From: Bacillota bacterium
GTDB taxonomy: Bacteria; Bacillota; Clostridia; Lachnospirales; Lachnospiraceae
Reading direction: 5' to 3'
DNA: 21,467 bases
Assembly: GCA_023399455.1 (NCBI GenBank)
Contig: JAEWPN010000168.1
Span: 1 to 21,467 of the forward strand
Part shown: piece by piece, positions 14,938 to 21,467 of the stretch
Layout of the letters: each line of letters opens with the position of its first letter
Position numbering within the stretch: the first letter of the stretch is position 1
The notes under the pieces: model-generated
What the model was told of the DNA's origin: nothing
What the model saw: the letters and a program-made list of their open reading frames with translations, nothing else
Database searches by the model: none
Made by a program: the position numbers and the translations under genes

Positions 14938-16353
14938 ATGAGTACACCGGTAAAAGGTATTAATCCGTTGATGAATTACGCATCCACGAAGCAGACGGGA
15001 AGTATACCTGGCAATCTGGCAGGAAGTTTTTCAGATACTTTCAACAAAGCGTCGGGTCAGACGGACATACAGGATACGTCTCTTTCTAACGACAATACGG
15101 TGAAGAGCTCTCAGGTAAAGGTGAGTCGTACCGATAAGAGAGGTTTGGACACCAAAGACAGCAGTGCTGAAACAAAGGTGGAGAATGTACAAGGCACTAG
15201 CGTGGACAAGACCACAGCGGATACGGTGCGCAAGGCGGGAGAGGAATTAGTCAAGGAAGTTTCTCAGGAACTGGGCATCTCGGTGGAGGAAGTTGAAGCC
15301 GCTATGGAGACCCTAGGGCTTACCGTGGCAGATTTGCTGAATCCTGATAACATGACACAGCTGGTTCTGACGCTTAAAGGCGCAGACATGCTGACGGTAA
15401 TGACGGACGAAGGGCTTTATAATTCCCTCAAGAATCTTTTGGGAAAAGTGAATGAAACGCTGAACATCTTGCAGGAGCAGACTGGTCTGACGCAGGAGGA
15501 AATCGCAGCAATTCTAGAGCAGGCGGCTTCTAAAGAAATGCAACCTGAAGCGGATGATCACGTAAAAGCTATGAGTGCAGAAGCCACTAAAGCGGTGCCC
15601 GAAGAGCAGAAGGATTATACCGTAACTGTAGAGCACGACGGTGAAGCGGTGGAAATCAATATAAAAGCAGATGGGAGCGTCAAGGAAGAAAGCCCTGAAT
15701 TGGTTTCTGAGAAGGTGGAGGCACCTGAGGAAGAGACAGCGGATAGTCCTAAGAATGGTTCTTCACAGAGAGATTCTTCATCCCACGGAAGTAATATTTA
15801 TGATAATGTATTGTTGGAAAGCTTGTTGAACCGAAATAATACTACGTCCGCTTCAGATGCGGTATTCGAAAGCACCATGGCGGGCCAGACGGCAAATACA
15901 CAGGACATCATGAATCAAATCATGGATTACATGAAGGTTCAAATAAAGACGGATATGACGCAGATGGAAATACAACTTCACCCTGCAAGTCTTGGTACGG
16001 TCAACATCAACATTACAGCCAAGGACGGCGTGATTACAGCACAGTTCTTAACGCAGAACGAATCGGTGAAAGCGGCAATCGAAAGCCAGATAGTGCAGCT
16101 TCGAAATAACTTCGAAGAACAGGGTCTGAAAGTGGAAGCGGTAGAAGTCACCGTAGAAAGTCACCAGTTTGAAAGAAATCTAAATGGCGATGGAAGCGGG
16201 CAGGAGCAAGCGCAGCAGGGAAAGAAGAAGGGCATTAGGAAGATCAATCTGAATGAATTGAATCCAGAAAGTGAAGTGGAACTGAACGAAGAAGAACAAA
16301 TTGCTGTAGCGATGATGACAGCGGATGGCAGTACAGTAGATTTCACGGCTTAA
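14938..16353 (+). CDS. fliK: Flagellar hook-length control protein FliK
   Basis: Predicted 471-residue FliK, the exported ruler that measures the hook and switches export specificity through FlhB. The long N-terminal part is Ser/Thr/Glu-rich, of low complexity in places, with a helical segment at about 95-200 (ELGISVEEVEAAMETLG). The conserved Flg_hook C-terminal domain spans about 330-412, with MEIQLHPASLGTVNINITAK and GLKVEAVEVTVESH. The tail ends in an acidic EEEQIAVAMM...GSTVDFTA segment that I recognise from clostridial FliK proteins. ATG 14938 has a near-perfect AAAGGAGGT (14921-14929). The 77 bases upstream contain an AT-rich imperfect inverted repeat (about 14866-14897) and no clear promoter. 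Confidence 0.93.
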   Translation: MSTPVKGINPLMNYASTKQTGSIPGNLAGSFSDTFNKASGQTDIQDTSLSNDNTVKSSQVKVSRTDKRGLDTKDSSAETKVENVQGTSVDKTTADTVRKAGEELVKEVSQELGISVEEVEAAMETLGLTVADLLNPDNMTQLVLTLKGADMLTVMTDEGLYNSLKNLLGKVNETLNILQEQTGLTQEEIAAILEQAASKEMQPEADDHVKAMSAEATKAVPEEQKDYTVTVEHDGEAVEINIKADGSVKEESPELVSEKVEAPEEETADSPKNGSSQRDSSSHGSNIYDNVLLESLLNRNNTTSASDAVFESTMAGQTANTQDIMNQIMDYMKVQIKTDMTQMEIQLHPASLGTVNINITAKDGVITAQFLTQNESVKAAIESQIVQLRNNFEEQGLKVEAVEVTVESHQFERNLNGDGSGQEQAQQGKKKGIRKINLNELNPESEVELNEEEQIAVAMMTADGSTVDFTA

Positions 16354-16436
16354 CCTCATGTATTAAGAATTTTATGTAGTATTATTTTTTAGACTAATAT
16401 GAAATGTGAGAAAAACACTTACAGAAAGGAGAATGT

Positions 16437-17120
16437 ATGTCAGTAACAGCAAAAATAGAAGACGGAAAAGTAGTAGAAAGCACATCGGCGTCTTCCCTGG
16501 CAAATAGTACATCAAAAGATAAATCAACTCTTGATAAGGATGCATTTTTGGGTCTGCTCGTAGCACAGATGAAATATCAGGATCCGCTTGAGCCTACCTC
16601 GAATACGGAATTTGTTGCGCAGTACGCACAGTTTTCATCCTTGGAACAGATGCAAAATATGAGTGCTACATTGGAACTGTCCAGAGCCTCTACGCTTGTA
16701 GGACAAGTAGTTAGTGTCAATACGACGAACAGCAGTGGTCAGACAACGCAGATTCAAGGCAAGGTGGATTACGTAGTTTATGAAAATAGCAAAGCTTATG
16801 TATCCATAGGAGGTGCTCTTTATTCGCTGGACGATGTATATGGAGTTGCCGATCAGGAATATTTGGATGCTTATGATTTAGCAGTGAGTTTTGCGGTTGA
16901 AATGGCCAAGCTGCCTTCATCCAAAGAAAAACTGACTCTGGACAACAAGGAAAAGATTGACGAGCTGAATGAAACCTACAACGGAATGACGGCTTACCAG
17001 AAGACCTTTATTGCATCTGATTATGTAACTAAGCTGAAGGAGTATACTGAACGCATTGAGGAACTGGTCAAGGATCAGGAAGAAAATAATGCCGGATTAG
17101 ACGACGATAGTGATGATTAG
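16437..17120 (+). CDS. flgD: Flagellar hook-capping protein FlgD with unusual helical C-terminus
   Basis: Predicted 227-residue hook cap, the scaffold under which FlgE subunits assemble. The N-terminal signature is clear: LDKDAFLGLLVAQMKYQDPL, then EFVAQYAQFSSLEQM. A small beta segment follows (about 85-140, ASTLVGQVVSVNTTN to LYSLDDVYGV). From about residue 140 it departs from classic FlgD: instead of an Ig-like cap domain there is a helical stretch (LPSSKEKLTLDNKEKIDELN, then YNGMTAYQKTF and TKLKEYTERIEEL) that resembles helical repeats found in Firmicute surface proteins, ending in an acidic tail. ATG 16437 follows AAAGGAG (16425-16431). Confidence 0.92.
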   Translation: MSVTAKIEDGKVVESTSASSLANSTSKDKSTLDKDAFLGLLVAQMKYQDPLEPTSNTEFVAQYAQFSSLEQMQNMSATLELSRASTLVGQVVSVNTTNSSGQTTQIQGKVDYVVYENSKAYVSIGGALYSLDDVYGVADQEYLDAYDLAVSFAVEMAKLPSSKEKLTLDNKEKIDELNETYNGMTAYQKTFIASDYVTKLKEYTERIEELVKDQEENNAGLDDDSDD

Positions 17121-17186
17121 AGCTTTGAAGCTAGTCGGGACGGTCTTAGATGCCAAGGATGGGAGAAGCTCAAGGAGGAGAAGATT

Positions 17187-17591
17187 ATGAAGATTCAAAA
17201 TAATCAATTCCTTTCCATAGAACAACTGCAGGCAAAATATTTTACGCAGGCAGAACAAAGCCGTAAAATCGCGGGAGAGAGCGGAGTCTCTTTTTCTGAT
17301 TTACTTAATAAAACTGCAAAAGCGGCTGAGAGTGCAGGGGAAGTAAAATTTTCCAAACATGCGGTAAATCGTCTGGCGGAGCGAAACATAGAGCTTACGG
17401 ATAACCAGAAGGAGAGGCTGCAGGTAGGAACGATGAAAGCAGGATTGAAAGGAATTCATGAGTCACTGGTGCTTGTCGACCAACTGGCCTTTATCGTAAA
17501 TGTTCCCAATAATACGGTAGTGACGGCTATGAAGCAGACGGAAACAGATGAAAATGTATTTACCAATATCGATGGCGCGGTAATTATGTGA
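17187..17591 (+). CDS. TIGR02530-family flagellar operon protein of unknown function
   Basis: Predicted 134-residue soluble protein with no signal peptide or membrane helix. I recognise it as the TIGR02530-type flagellar operon protein from FSKHAVNRLAERNIEL (residues 55-70), LVLVDQLAFIVNVPNNTVVTAM (95-115) and the ending VFTNIDGAVIM. The family occurs almost only inside flagellar operons, here between the hook cap and the hook genes, which suggests a role in hook assembly or export; no biochemical role is known to me. The first 45 residues are polar and probably flexible. ATG 17187 follows AAGGAGGAG (17172-17180). The length is normal for the family. Confidence 0.82.
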   Translation: MKIQNNQFLSIEQLQAKYFTQAEQSRKIAGESGVSFSDLLNKTAKAAESAGEVKFSKHAVNRLAERNIELTDNQKERLQVGTMKAGLKGIHESLVLVDQLAFIVNVPNNTVVTAMKQTETDENVFTNIDGAVIM

Positions 17592-17609
17592 GCCGGACCT
17601 TACAAGGGG

Positions 17610-17645
17610 GCTGCCGTTCCGGAATGACAGAAGGAACGAGGCGGC
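17610..17645 (+). other. Strong RNA stem-loop in the flgE leader
   Basis: GCTGCCGTTCC (17610-17620) pairs with GGAACG (17633-17638) and, after a 2-base bulge, GCGGC (17641-17645), giving 11 pairs around a 12-base loop. It lies 15 bases before the flgE ribosome binding site and has no T-run, so it is not a terminator. It could set a processed 5' end, stabilise the hook mRNA, or affect its translation. Confidence 0.6.
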
Positions 17646-17676
17646 ATCGTGCGGTATAAAAAGGAGGTCATTCATT

Positions 17677-19488
17677 ATGATGAGATCATTGTATTCTGGT
17701 GTAGCGGGACTTAGAGCGCACCAGACAAAAATGGATGTTATCGGTAACAATATCGCTAACGTCAATACGACAGCTTATAAATCACAGTCTGTGACATTCA
17801 GAGATCTGATGTATCAGACGACACAGGCAGCGTCCGGAGCGAATGCGGAGACAGGTGTAGGCGGTACTAATGCCAAGCAGATCGGTCTCGGCGTAGTTAC
17901 GGGAGCGATCAATACGGCTATTTCTCAGCAGGGATCTGCGCAGACGACGAACAATCCGTTTGATATTATGATAACGGGCGACGCTTTCTTCGTAGTGAGC
18001 AACGGCACGGAGAATTTCTTTACAAGAGACGGTTCTTTCTATGTGGACGGTGCAGGAAACCTCGCCATGACCAGCACCGGCTATAATGTTATGGGGTGGA
18101 AGGTGGATTCGACCACCGGAGAGCCGAAAGCGGATACGGTAACGGCACTTAAAATCATGGACGATACGAATATGACCTATCCTCCGGAAGCGACCAGCGA
18201 GGCGAGAGTGACGGGTATCATCGATAAAAATGATACGAAGGTAAACAGCACTTCCGGGAGGATCATGAACTTCGAATTCTATGATGATATGGGGTATAAG
18301 TATACGGCTAAATATAGTATTCACTCTACAACAACAGCCGGACAGTACTATATCGAGTTAGATGATATTCTGGATTCTAATGGCAGTAGTATAGGAGCTG
18401 ATTTGGATGAGGTATCTTTCGGCGGAGCCTTGGATGTAGCCGTGTCGGAGGCGTATACTCTTGTGAACGGTTCAGCCACCGGATCCGGAGCATATACGAT
18501 TACAAGCGGAACGAATACATTCAGTGGGAATGTGGGTACTCAGGTAACAGCAGTGCCTTTAGATGGAACGCCTGAGAGAGCGGCGCTGGAAGCTGCTTAC
18601 AGCGATATTGATTTCGATGAGGTTACGTCATTTACAATTGATGGGAACGGTCAATTAACGGTAGATGCGGGAGCCGCGGCCGGTACGACAGCAACGGCAA
18701 GCAGCGGCACGTTTGAGGCGGCCTCGGTAGCAGTAACGAACGGAACCTTAACTATGACCTTTACACCGCCGGGAGGAGAACTCACTACATTTACTGACGA
18801 AGATAAAGCCAATTTTAAAACGCTTTATGGGTTGGATATCGATGCGGAGGGAGTAACGGCATTAACAGTAGCGGCGGATGGAACGCTGACTGTTAAGTCT
18901 AAGACGGTACAAAATGCAGCATATCTTACGTATAGTACATCGAATGGAAAATTCACATCTGTAGGTGGTAACAGTGCGGGGACTATAAGCATGAGTTTTG
19001 GATCGCTTGGCAATTTTTCTACGATTAATATTGATTTTTCAACTACACAAAACGTAAATAATAACGGTTCCAGTACGGTGGCTATGACGAGCGGAGATTC
19101 CGACGGACTCGGTGCCGGACGAAAAACAGGCGAGATGATTGCTATTTCCATAAGCAAGGATGGTATTATTACCGCATCCTATGACAATGGGCAGAGTAAG
19201 TGCCTTGGACAGATCGCGACCGCAGTATTCGCGAATCCATCCGGTTTGGAGAAGCAGGGCGATAACCTGTATTCTGCTACTATGAACTCCGGCGCCTTCG
19301 ATGGCACGGGCGTAGATATTACAGCTAACGGCGGCTATATGCAGACTGGCGTTCTCGAGATGAGTAACGTAGACCTGTCTCAGGAGTTTACGGAAATGAT
19401 TACGACGCAGAGAGGTTTTCAGGCAAACAGTCGAATAATTACAGTTTCCGACACAATGTTAGAAGAATTGACAAACCTTAAACGTTAG
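17677..19488 (+). CDS. flgE: Flagellar hook protein FlgE (large, with internal duplication)
   Basis: Predicted 603-residue hook subunit, exported and polymerised into the universal joint between rod and filament. The N-terminus has MRSLYSGVAGLRAHQTKMDVIGNNIANVNT and the C-terminus LEMSNVDLSQEFTEMITTQRGFQANSRII, the paired coiled-coil ends of the family. The core beta domain includes NPFDIMITGDAFFVV and ANPSGLEKQGDNLYSAT. The protein is much longer than the 264-residue B. subtilis or about 400-residue Salmonella hook; the extra length is a Thr/Ala/Gly-rich surface domain (about 230-475) that holds two similar segments (298-330 and 374-407). There is a single Cys, C509. ATG 17677 was preferred over ATG 17680 because AAGGAGGT (17661-17668) is 8 bases away. 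Confidence 0.97.
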   Translation: MMRSLYSGVAGLRAHQTKMDVIGNNIANVNTTAYKSQSVTFRDLMYQTTQAASGANAETGVGGTNAKQIGLGVVTGAINTAISQQGSAQTTNNPFDIMITGDAFFVVSNGTENFFTRDGSFYVDGAGNLAMTSTGYNVMGWKVDSTTGEPKADTVTALKIMDDTNMTYPPEATSEARVTGIIDKNDTKVNSTSGRIMNFEFYDDMGYKYTAKYSIHSTTTAGQYYIELDDILDSNGSSIGADLDEVSFGGALDVAVSEAYTLVNGSATGSGAYTITSGTNTFSGNVGTQVTAVPLDGTPERAALEAAYSDIDFDEVTSFTIDGNGQLTVDAGAAAGTTATASSGTFEAASVAVTNGTLTMTFTPPGGELTTFTDEDKANFKTLYGLDIDAEGVTALTVAADGTLTVKSKTVQNAAYLTYSTSNGKFTSVGGNSAGTISMSFGSLGNFSTINIDFSTTQNVNNNGSSTVAMTSGDSDGLGAGRKTGEMIAISISKDGIITASYDNGQSKCLGQIATAVFANPSGLEKQGDNLYSATMNSGAFDGTGVDITANGGYMQTGVLEMSNVDLSQEFTEMITTQRGFQANSRIITVSDTMLEELTNLKR

Positions 19489-19517
19489 TAATATAATGTA
19501 AAGGAACACAGCATAAT

Positions 19518-19541
19518 GGGGAACTTGGAACCAGGTTCCCC
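19518..19541 (+). other. RNA stem-loop after flgE
   Basis: GGGGAAC (19518-19524) and GTTCCCC (19535-19541) form a perfect 7-bp stem around a 10-base loop, 30 bases after the flgE stop. The following bases (GTCATCTTGTAGGG) lack a T-run, so full termination is unlikely. With the hairpin before flgE, it brackets the hook cistron and may protect the flgE mRNA or lower downstream expression. Confidence 0.5.
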
Positions 19542-19601
19542 GTCATCTTGTAGGGCTGCGGGCTGGAGGGGCCTTTAAGTCCAGGAGAGGAGAGGGTAAA
19601 A

Positions 19602-19787
19602 ATGATAGAGGTAACAAAGATAAACGGAGCAAAAATATTGATTAATCCGGATTTGATCGAACTGGTGGAGGAGACACCAGATACAGTCGTTTCATTTACT
19701 ACAGGCCGCAAAATAATTGTAAAAGAAAGTAGACAAGAGGTGAAAAATCTAGTAAAATCGTATAGAAAGGATATTTTTGCGGATTAA
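19602..19787 (+). CDS. flbD: FlbD/SwrD-family flagellar protein
   Basis: Predicted 61-residue soluble protein of the FlbD family (B. subtilis SwrD/YlzI). It shows the family pattern MIEVTKINGAKILINPDLIE at the start, VEETPDTVVSFTTGRKIIVKE in the middle, and a C-terminal helix EVKNLVKSYRKDIF. In B. subtilis SwrD raises flagellar power through the MotA/MotB stators and is needed for swarming. Here it lies directly before motA, 22 bases apart, which agrees with that role. ATG 19602 is preceded by overlapping purine-rich sites (GGAGAGG, then GAGAGGG). Confidence 0.9.
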   Translation: MIEVTKINGAKILINPDLIELVEETPDTVVSFTTGRKIIVKESRQEVKNLVKSYRKDIFAD

Positions 19788-19809
19788 CGCGGAAATAAGG
19801 TAACAGCTT

Positions 19810-20607
19810 GTGGATATAGCATCGATATTGGGTCTTATTTTATGCGGCGTCGTGTTTATATTTGGTATTTTAACCAGCGGGGGAGTGTCAGCGCTTGGCA
19901 ATTTCTTGGATGTGCCTTCTATTTTTATTACTTTCGGAGGTTCTTTGTGCTGTGTGTTGGCGTCATATTCACTGCAGAATTTTAAGGAAGGGATTAAGAG
20001 CTTTCGTTTGGTACTAAGAACGCCTGATAATGATACGCCCGTGACGATTAGGAAGATTATTGAACTGTCCAATATAGCCCGTAAGGAAGGGCTTCTCGCA
20101 TTGGAGGAGAGAGCGACAGATCTTGATGATGAGTTTTTGAAGAAGGGAATTCTCCTCATCGTAGATGGTACAGATCAGGAATTGGTTCGCGCCATAATGG
20201 ATACGGAGCTTGCCAGCATAGAGGAAAGACATAAGACAAAGATAGGTTTTTGGGACGCGCTCGGAGCGATGGGACCTGCATGGGGTATGATCGGTACCCT
20301 TGTCGGTCTGGTGAATATGCTCAATAAGATGAGCGATCCGTCAGCAGTGGGTCCTGGTATGGCGACCGCACTTATTACGACTTTATACGGTTCGCTTTTG
20401 GCAAACTGGGTCTGCACTCCGGTTGCGAGTAAATTGAGAGAAAGCAATGCGGAAGAGGCTCGTTTGAAGGGAATCATGATTGAAGGACTTCTCTCCATTC
20501 AAGCGGGTGAGAACCCGCGGGTTATAGAAGAGAAATTGAAAGCATTCCTGTCTCCGAAGGACAGAGAAAGCTGGGACAGCGAAAACGGAGGTGAACCGGT
20601 TGGCTAG
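19810..20607 (+). CDS. motA: Flagellar stator protein MotA (PomA-like)
   Basis: Predicted 265-residue inner-membrane stator subunit with four membrane helices at about 3-23, 32-52, 150-170 and 183-203 and a large cytoplasmic loop. The loop has ARKEGLLALEE (90-100), the charged residues that act on FliG. The conserved prolines are P156 (MGPAWGMIGTL) and P182 (DPSAVGPGMATALITTLYG). T163 and T191 fall where I recall the Na+-channel threonines T158 and T186 of Vibrio PomA, and the ending GENPRVIEEKLKAFL is also PomA-like. The start is a GTG at 19810 with AAGG (19797-19800) 9 bases upstream, a mediocre site. The 3' end overlaps motB by 8 bases and carries its ribosome binding site. Confidence 0.95.
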   Translation: MDIASILGLILCGVVFIFGILTSGGVSALGNFLDVPSIFITFGGSLCCVLASYSLQNFKEGIKSFRLVLRTPDNDTPVTIRKIIELSNIARKEGLLALEERATDLDDEFLKKGILLIVDGTDQELVRAIMDTELASIEERHKTKIGFWDALGAMGPAWGMIGTLVGLVNMLNKMSDPSAVGPGMATALITTLYGSLLANWVCTPVASKLRESNAEEARLKGIMIEGLLSIQAGENPRVIEEKLKAFLSPKDRESWDSENGGEPVG

Positions 20608-21418
20608 AAATAAGAAAGAGGAACCGCCCAAGGGTTCGCCGGCATGGATGGCGACTTTCGCCGATCTCATGAATCTGCTTCTATGTTTTTTTGTTCTGCT
20701 TTTTTCCATGTCTTCAGTGGATGCGCAGAAATTCAGTTTGATGGCAGAATCATTCAGTCAGGCGTTCAGTATATTCGACGGCGGCGGAGCCTCATCAAAA
20801 GGCGGTATTCTAATTAGCAATGGTGTTAACCAGCTTTTTGAGCTGGAGCAATACATAAACAGTTCTGGAGAGATAGAAGAAGGGGAGATTACTCCGGAGG
20901 ATACTCCAGACACTCTCAGTGAAGCTGAGAAGAAGATTGAAGAAGCCAAGTTAAGGGAATCGGAAGAGCTTTCCGAGAGGTTGGAAGAGGCGATTGACGA
21001 ACAAAGTCTCAGCGATGTGCTGGATGTTGAATTTACCTCTCAATATGTTCAGATTACGCTTCAAGGGTCCTTGTTGTTTGACTCCGGAAGTACCGTGCTC
21101 AAGGAGGAATCCTTACCGGTATTAGACAAGATAGGCGTTATGTTGGAACGTTATGCGCAGAGCACGATAGAGGTAGAAGGGCATACGGACAATGTTCCGA
21201 TGTCGGGATCAAAGTATTCCAACAATGATGAATTGAGCAGCGGAAGGGCGCTCTCGGTATTCAATTACCTGATTGAACATGCGAATCTTGACCCTGCAAT
21301 CATTAAACATTCCGGTCGCGGAGAATATGTTCCTATAGCGGACAATTCCACTGCTGAGGGCCGGGCACTGAACAGAAGGGTAGAAATAAGAATTTACAAT
21401 TCGCTAAGTTCCTATTAA
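20600..21418 (+). CDS. motB: Flagellar stator protein MotB (PomB-like)
   Basis: Predicted 272-residue stator subunit with one membrane helix (about 20-42) and a periplasm-side peptidoglycan-binding OmpA-like domain (about 155-265: LLFDSGSTVLK, VEGHTDNVPMSG, SSGRALSVFNYL, GRALNRRVEI). The ion-binding Asp is D22 in WMATFADLMNLLLCFFVLL, followed by SMSSVDAQKF, which resembles sodium-type PomB and MotS more than proton-type MotB. A Glu-rich linker (about 85-135) is predicted to be a helical or flexible tether. I chose the TTG at 20600: GGAGG (20587-20591) is 8 bases upstream, whereas the in-frame GTG at 20591 lies within that site. The start overlaps the end of motA by 8 bases. Confidence 0.93.
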   Translation: MARNKKEEPPKGSPAWMATFADLMNLLLCFFVLLFSMSSVDAQKFSLMAESFSQAFSIFDGGGASSKGGILISNGVNQLFELEQYINSSGEIEEGEITPEDTPDTLSEAEKKIEEAKLRESEELSERLEEAIDEQSLSDVLDVEFTSQYVQITLQGSLLFDSGSTVLKEESLPVLDKIGVMLERYAQSTIEVEGHTDNVPMSGSKYSNNDELSSGRALSVFNYLIEHANLDPAIIKHSGRGEYVPIADNSTAEGRALNRRVEIRIYNSLSSY

Positions 21419-21440
21419 ACGAGCGGGAGGAAGTTTTAAA

Positions 21441-21467
21441 ATGAAGAATAATTTATTGTCTGTACTG
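21441..21467 (+). CDS. Start of a flagellar gene, probably fliL (cut by window edge)
   Basis: Only nine codons are visible (MKNNLLSVL). ATG 21441 has GGGAGG (21425-21430) 10 bases upstream and starts 22 bases after the motB stop. A short basic segment followed by hydrophobic residues is what a FliL membrane anchor begins with, and flbD-motA-motB-fliL is a known order in Clostridia and spirochetes. The product assignment rests on context. Confidence 0.55.

Noticed and set aside
17610..17645. Intrinsic terminator before flgE
   Set aside because: The hairpin is strong but no T-run follows; the flgE ribosome binding site comes 15 bases later and the operon clearly continues.
17677..19488. Spirochete-like lysinoalanine cross-linking through the single FlgE cysteine
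   Set aside because: C509 lies in the C-terminal core region, far from the residue 178 region used in Treponema hooks, so nothing supports cross-linking.

Overview
The window comes from a motile, low-to-moderate-GC Firmicute. The Clostridia, and most likely the Lachnospiraceae, fit best: there is a CodY with a near-invariant DNA-binding end but a divergent sensor half, AGGAGG-type ribosome binding sites throughout, several TTG starts, sigma-A type promoters, and a large flagellar operon containing motAB. Every recognisable gene is on the plus strand. The window opens inside one gene and closes nine codons into another. No tRNA, rRNA, CRISPR array, insertion sequence or phage gene is visible.

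Layout. (1) 1-846: the 3' part of a degenerate HD-GYP-type protein. (2) 847-1244: a roughly 400-base stretch without a convincing gene, holding a GC-rich stem-loop. (3) 1245-3909: comM (YifB-type AAA+ helicase) and dprA, a tight pair for processing incoming single-stranded DNA. (4) 4064-6142: topA, DNA topoisomerase I, behind its own promoter. (5) 6342-7127: codY, the global nutrient regulator, with its own promoter and a strong terminator. (6) 7352 to the right edge: one uninterrupted flagellar operon, flgB-flgC-fliE-fliF-fliG-fliH-fliI-fliJ-ylxF/motE-like-fliK-flgD-TIGR02530 protein-flgE-flbD(swrD)-motA-motB-(start of fliL).

The operon encodes, in order, the rod (FlgB, FlgC, FliE), MS ring (FliF), rotor (FliG), export ATPase complex (FliH, FliI, FliJ), an MgtE-N-like membrane protein, hook-length control (FliK), hook cap (FlgD), the hook itself (FlgE), a small motor-power protein (FlbD/SwrD) and the stator (MotA, MotB). 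Together these are most of an early basal body, hook and motor. The order dprA-topA-(...)-codY-flgB is the Bacillus subtilis order with the intervening trmFO, xerC/codV and clpQY genes missing.

I see no clearly new system. The most interesting points are regulatory and structural: an inverted repeat that encloses the codY promoter and would form a terminator only in read-through RNA from topA; CodY-box-like palindromes upstream of codY and topA; two matching 8-nt overlaps with TTG starts at fliG/fliH and motA/motB; RNA hairpins on both sides of the hook gene; a duplicated segment inside a large FlgE; a FlgD whose C-terminus resembles a helical surface-protein repeat; and a stator whose sequence looks sodium-driven (PomAB-like).
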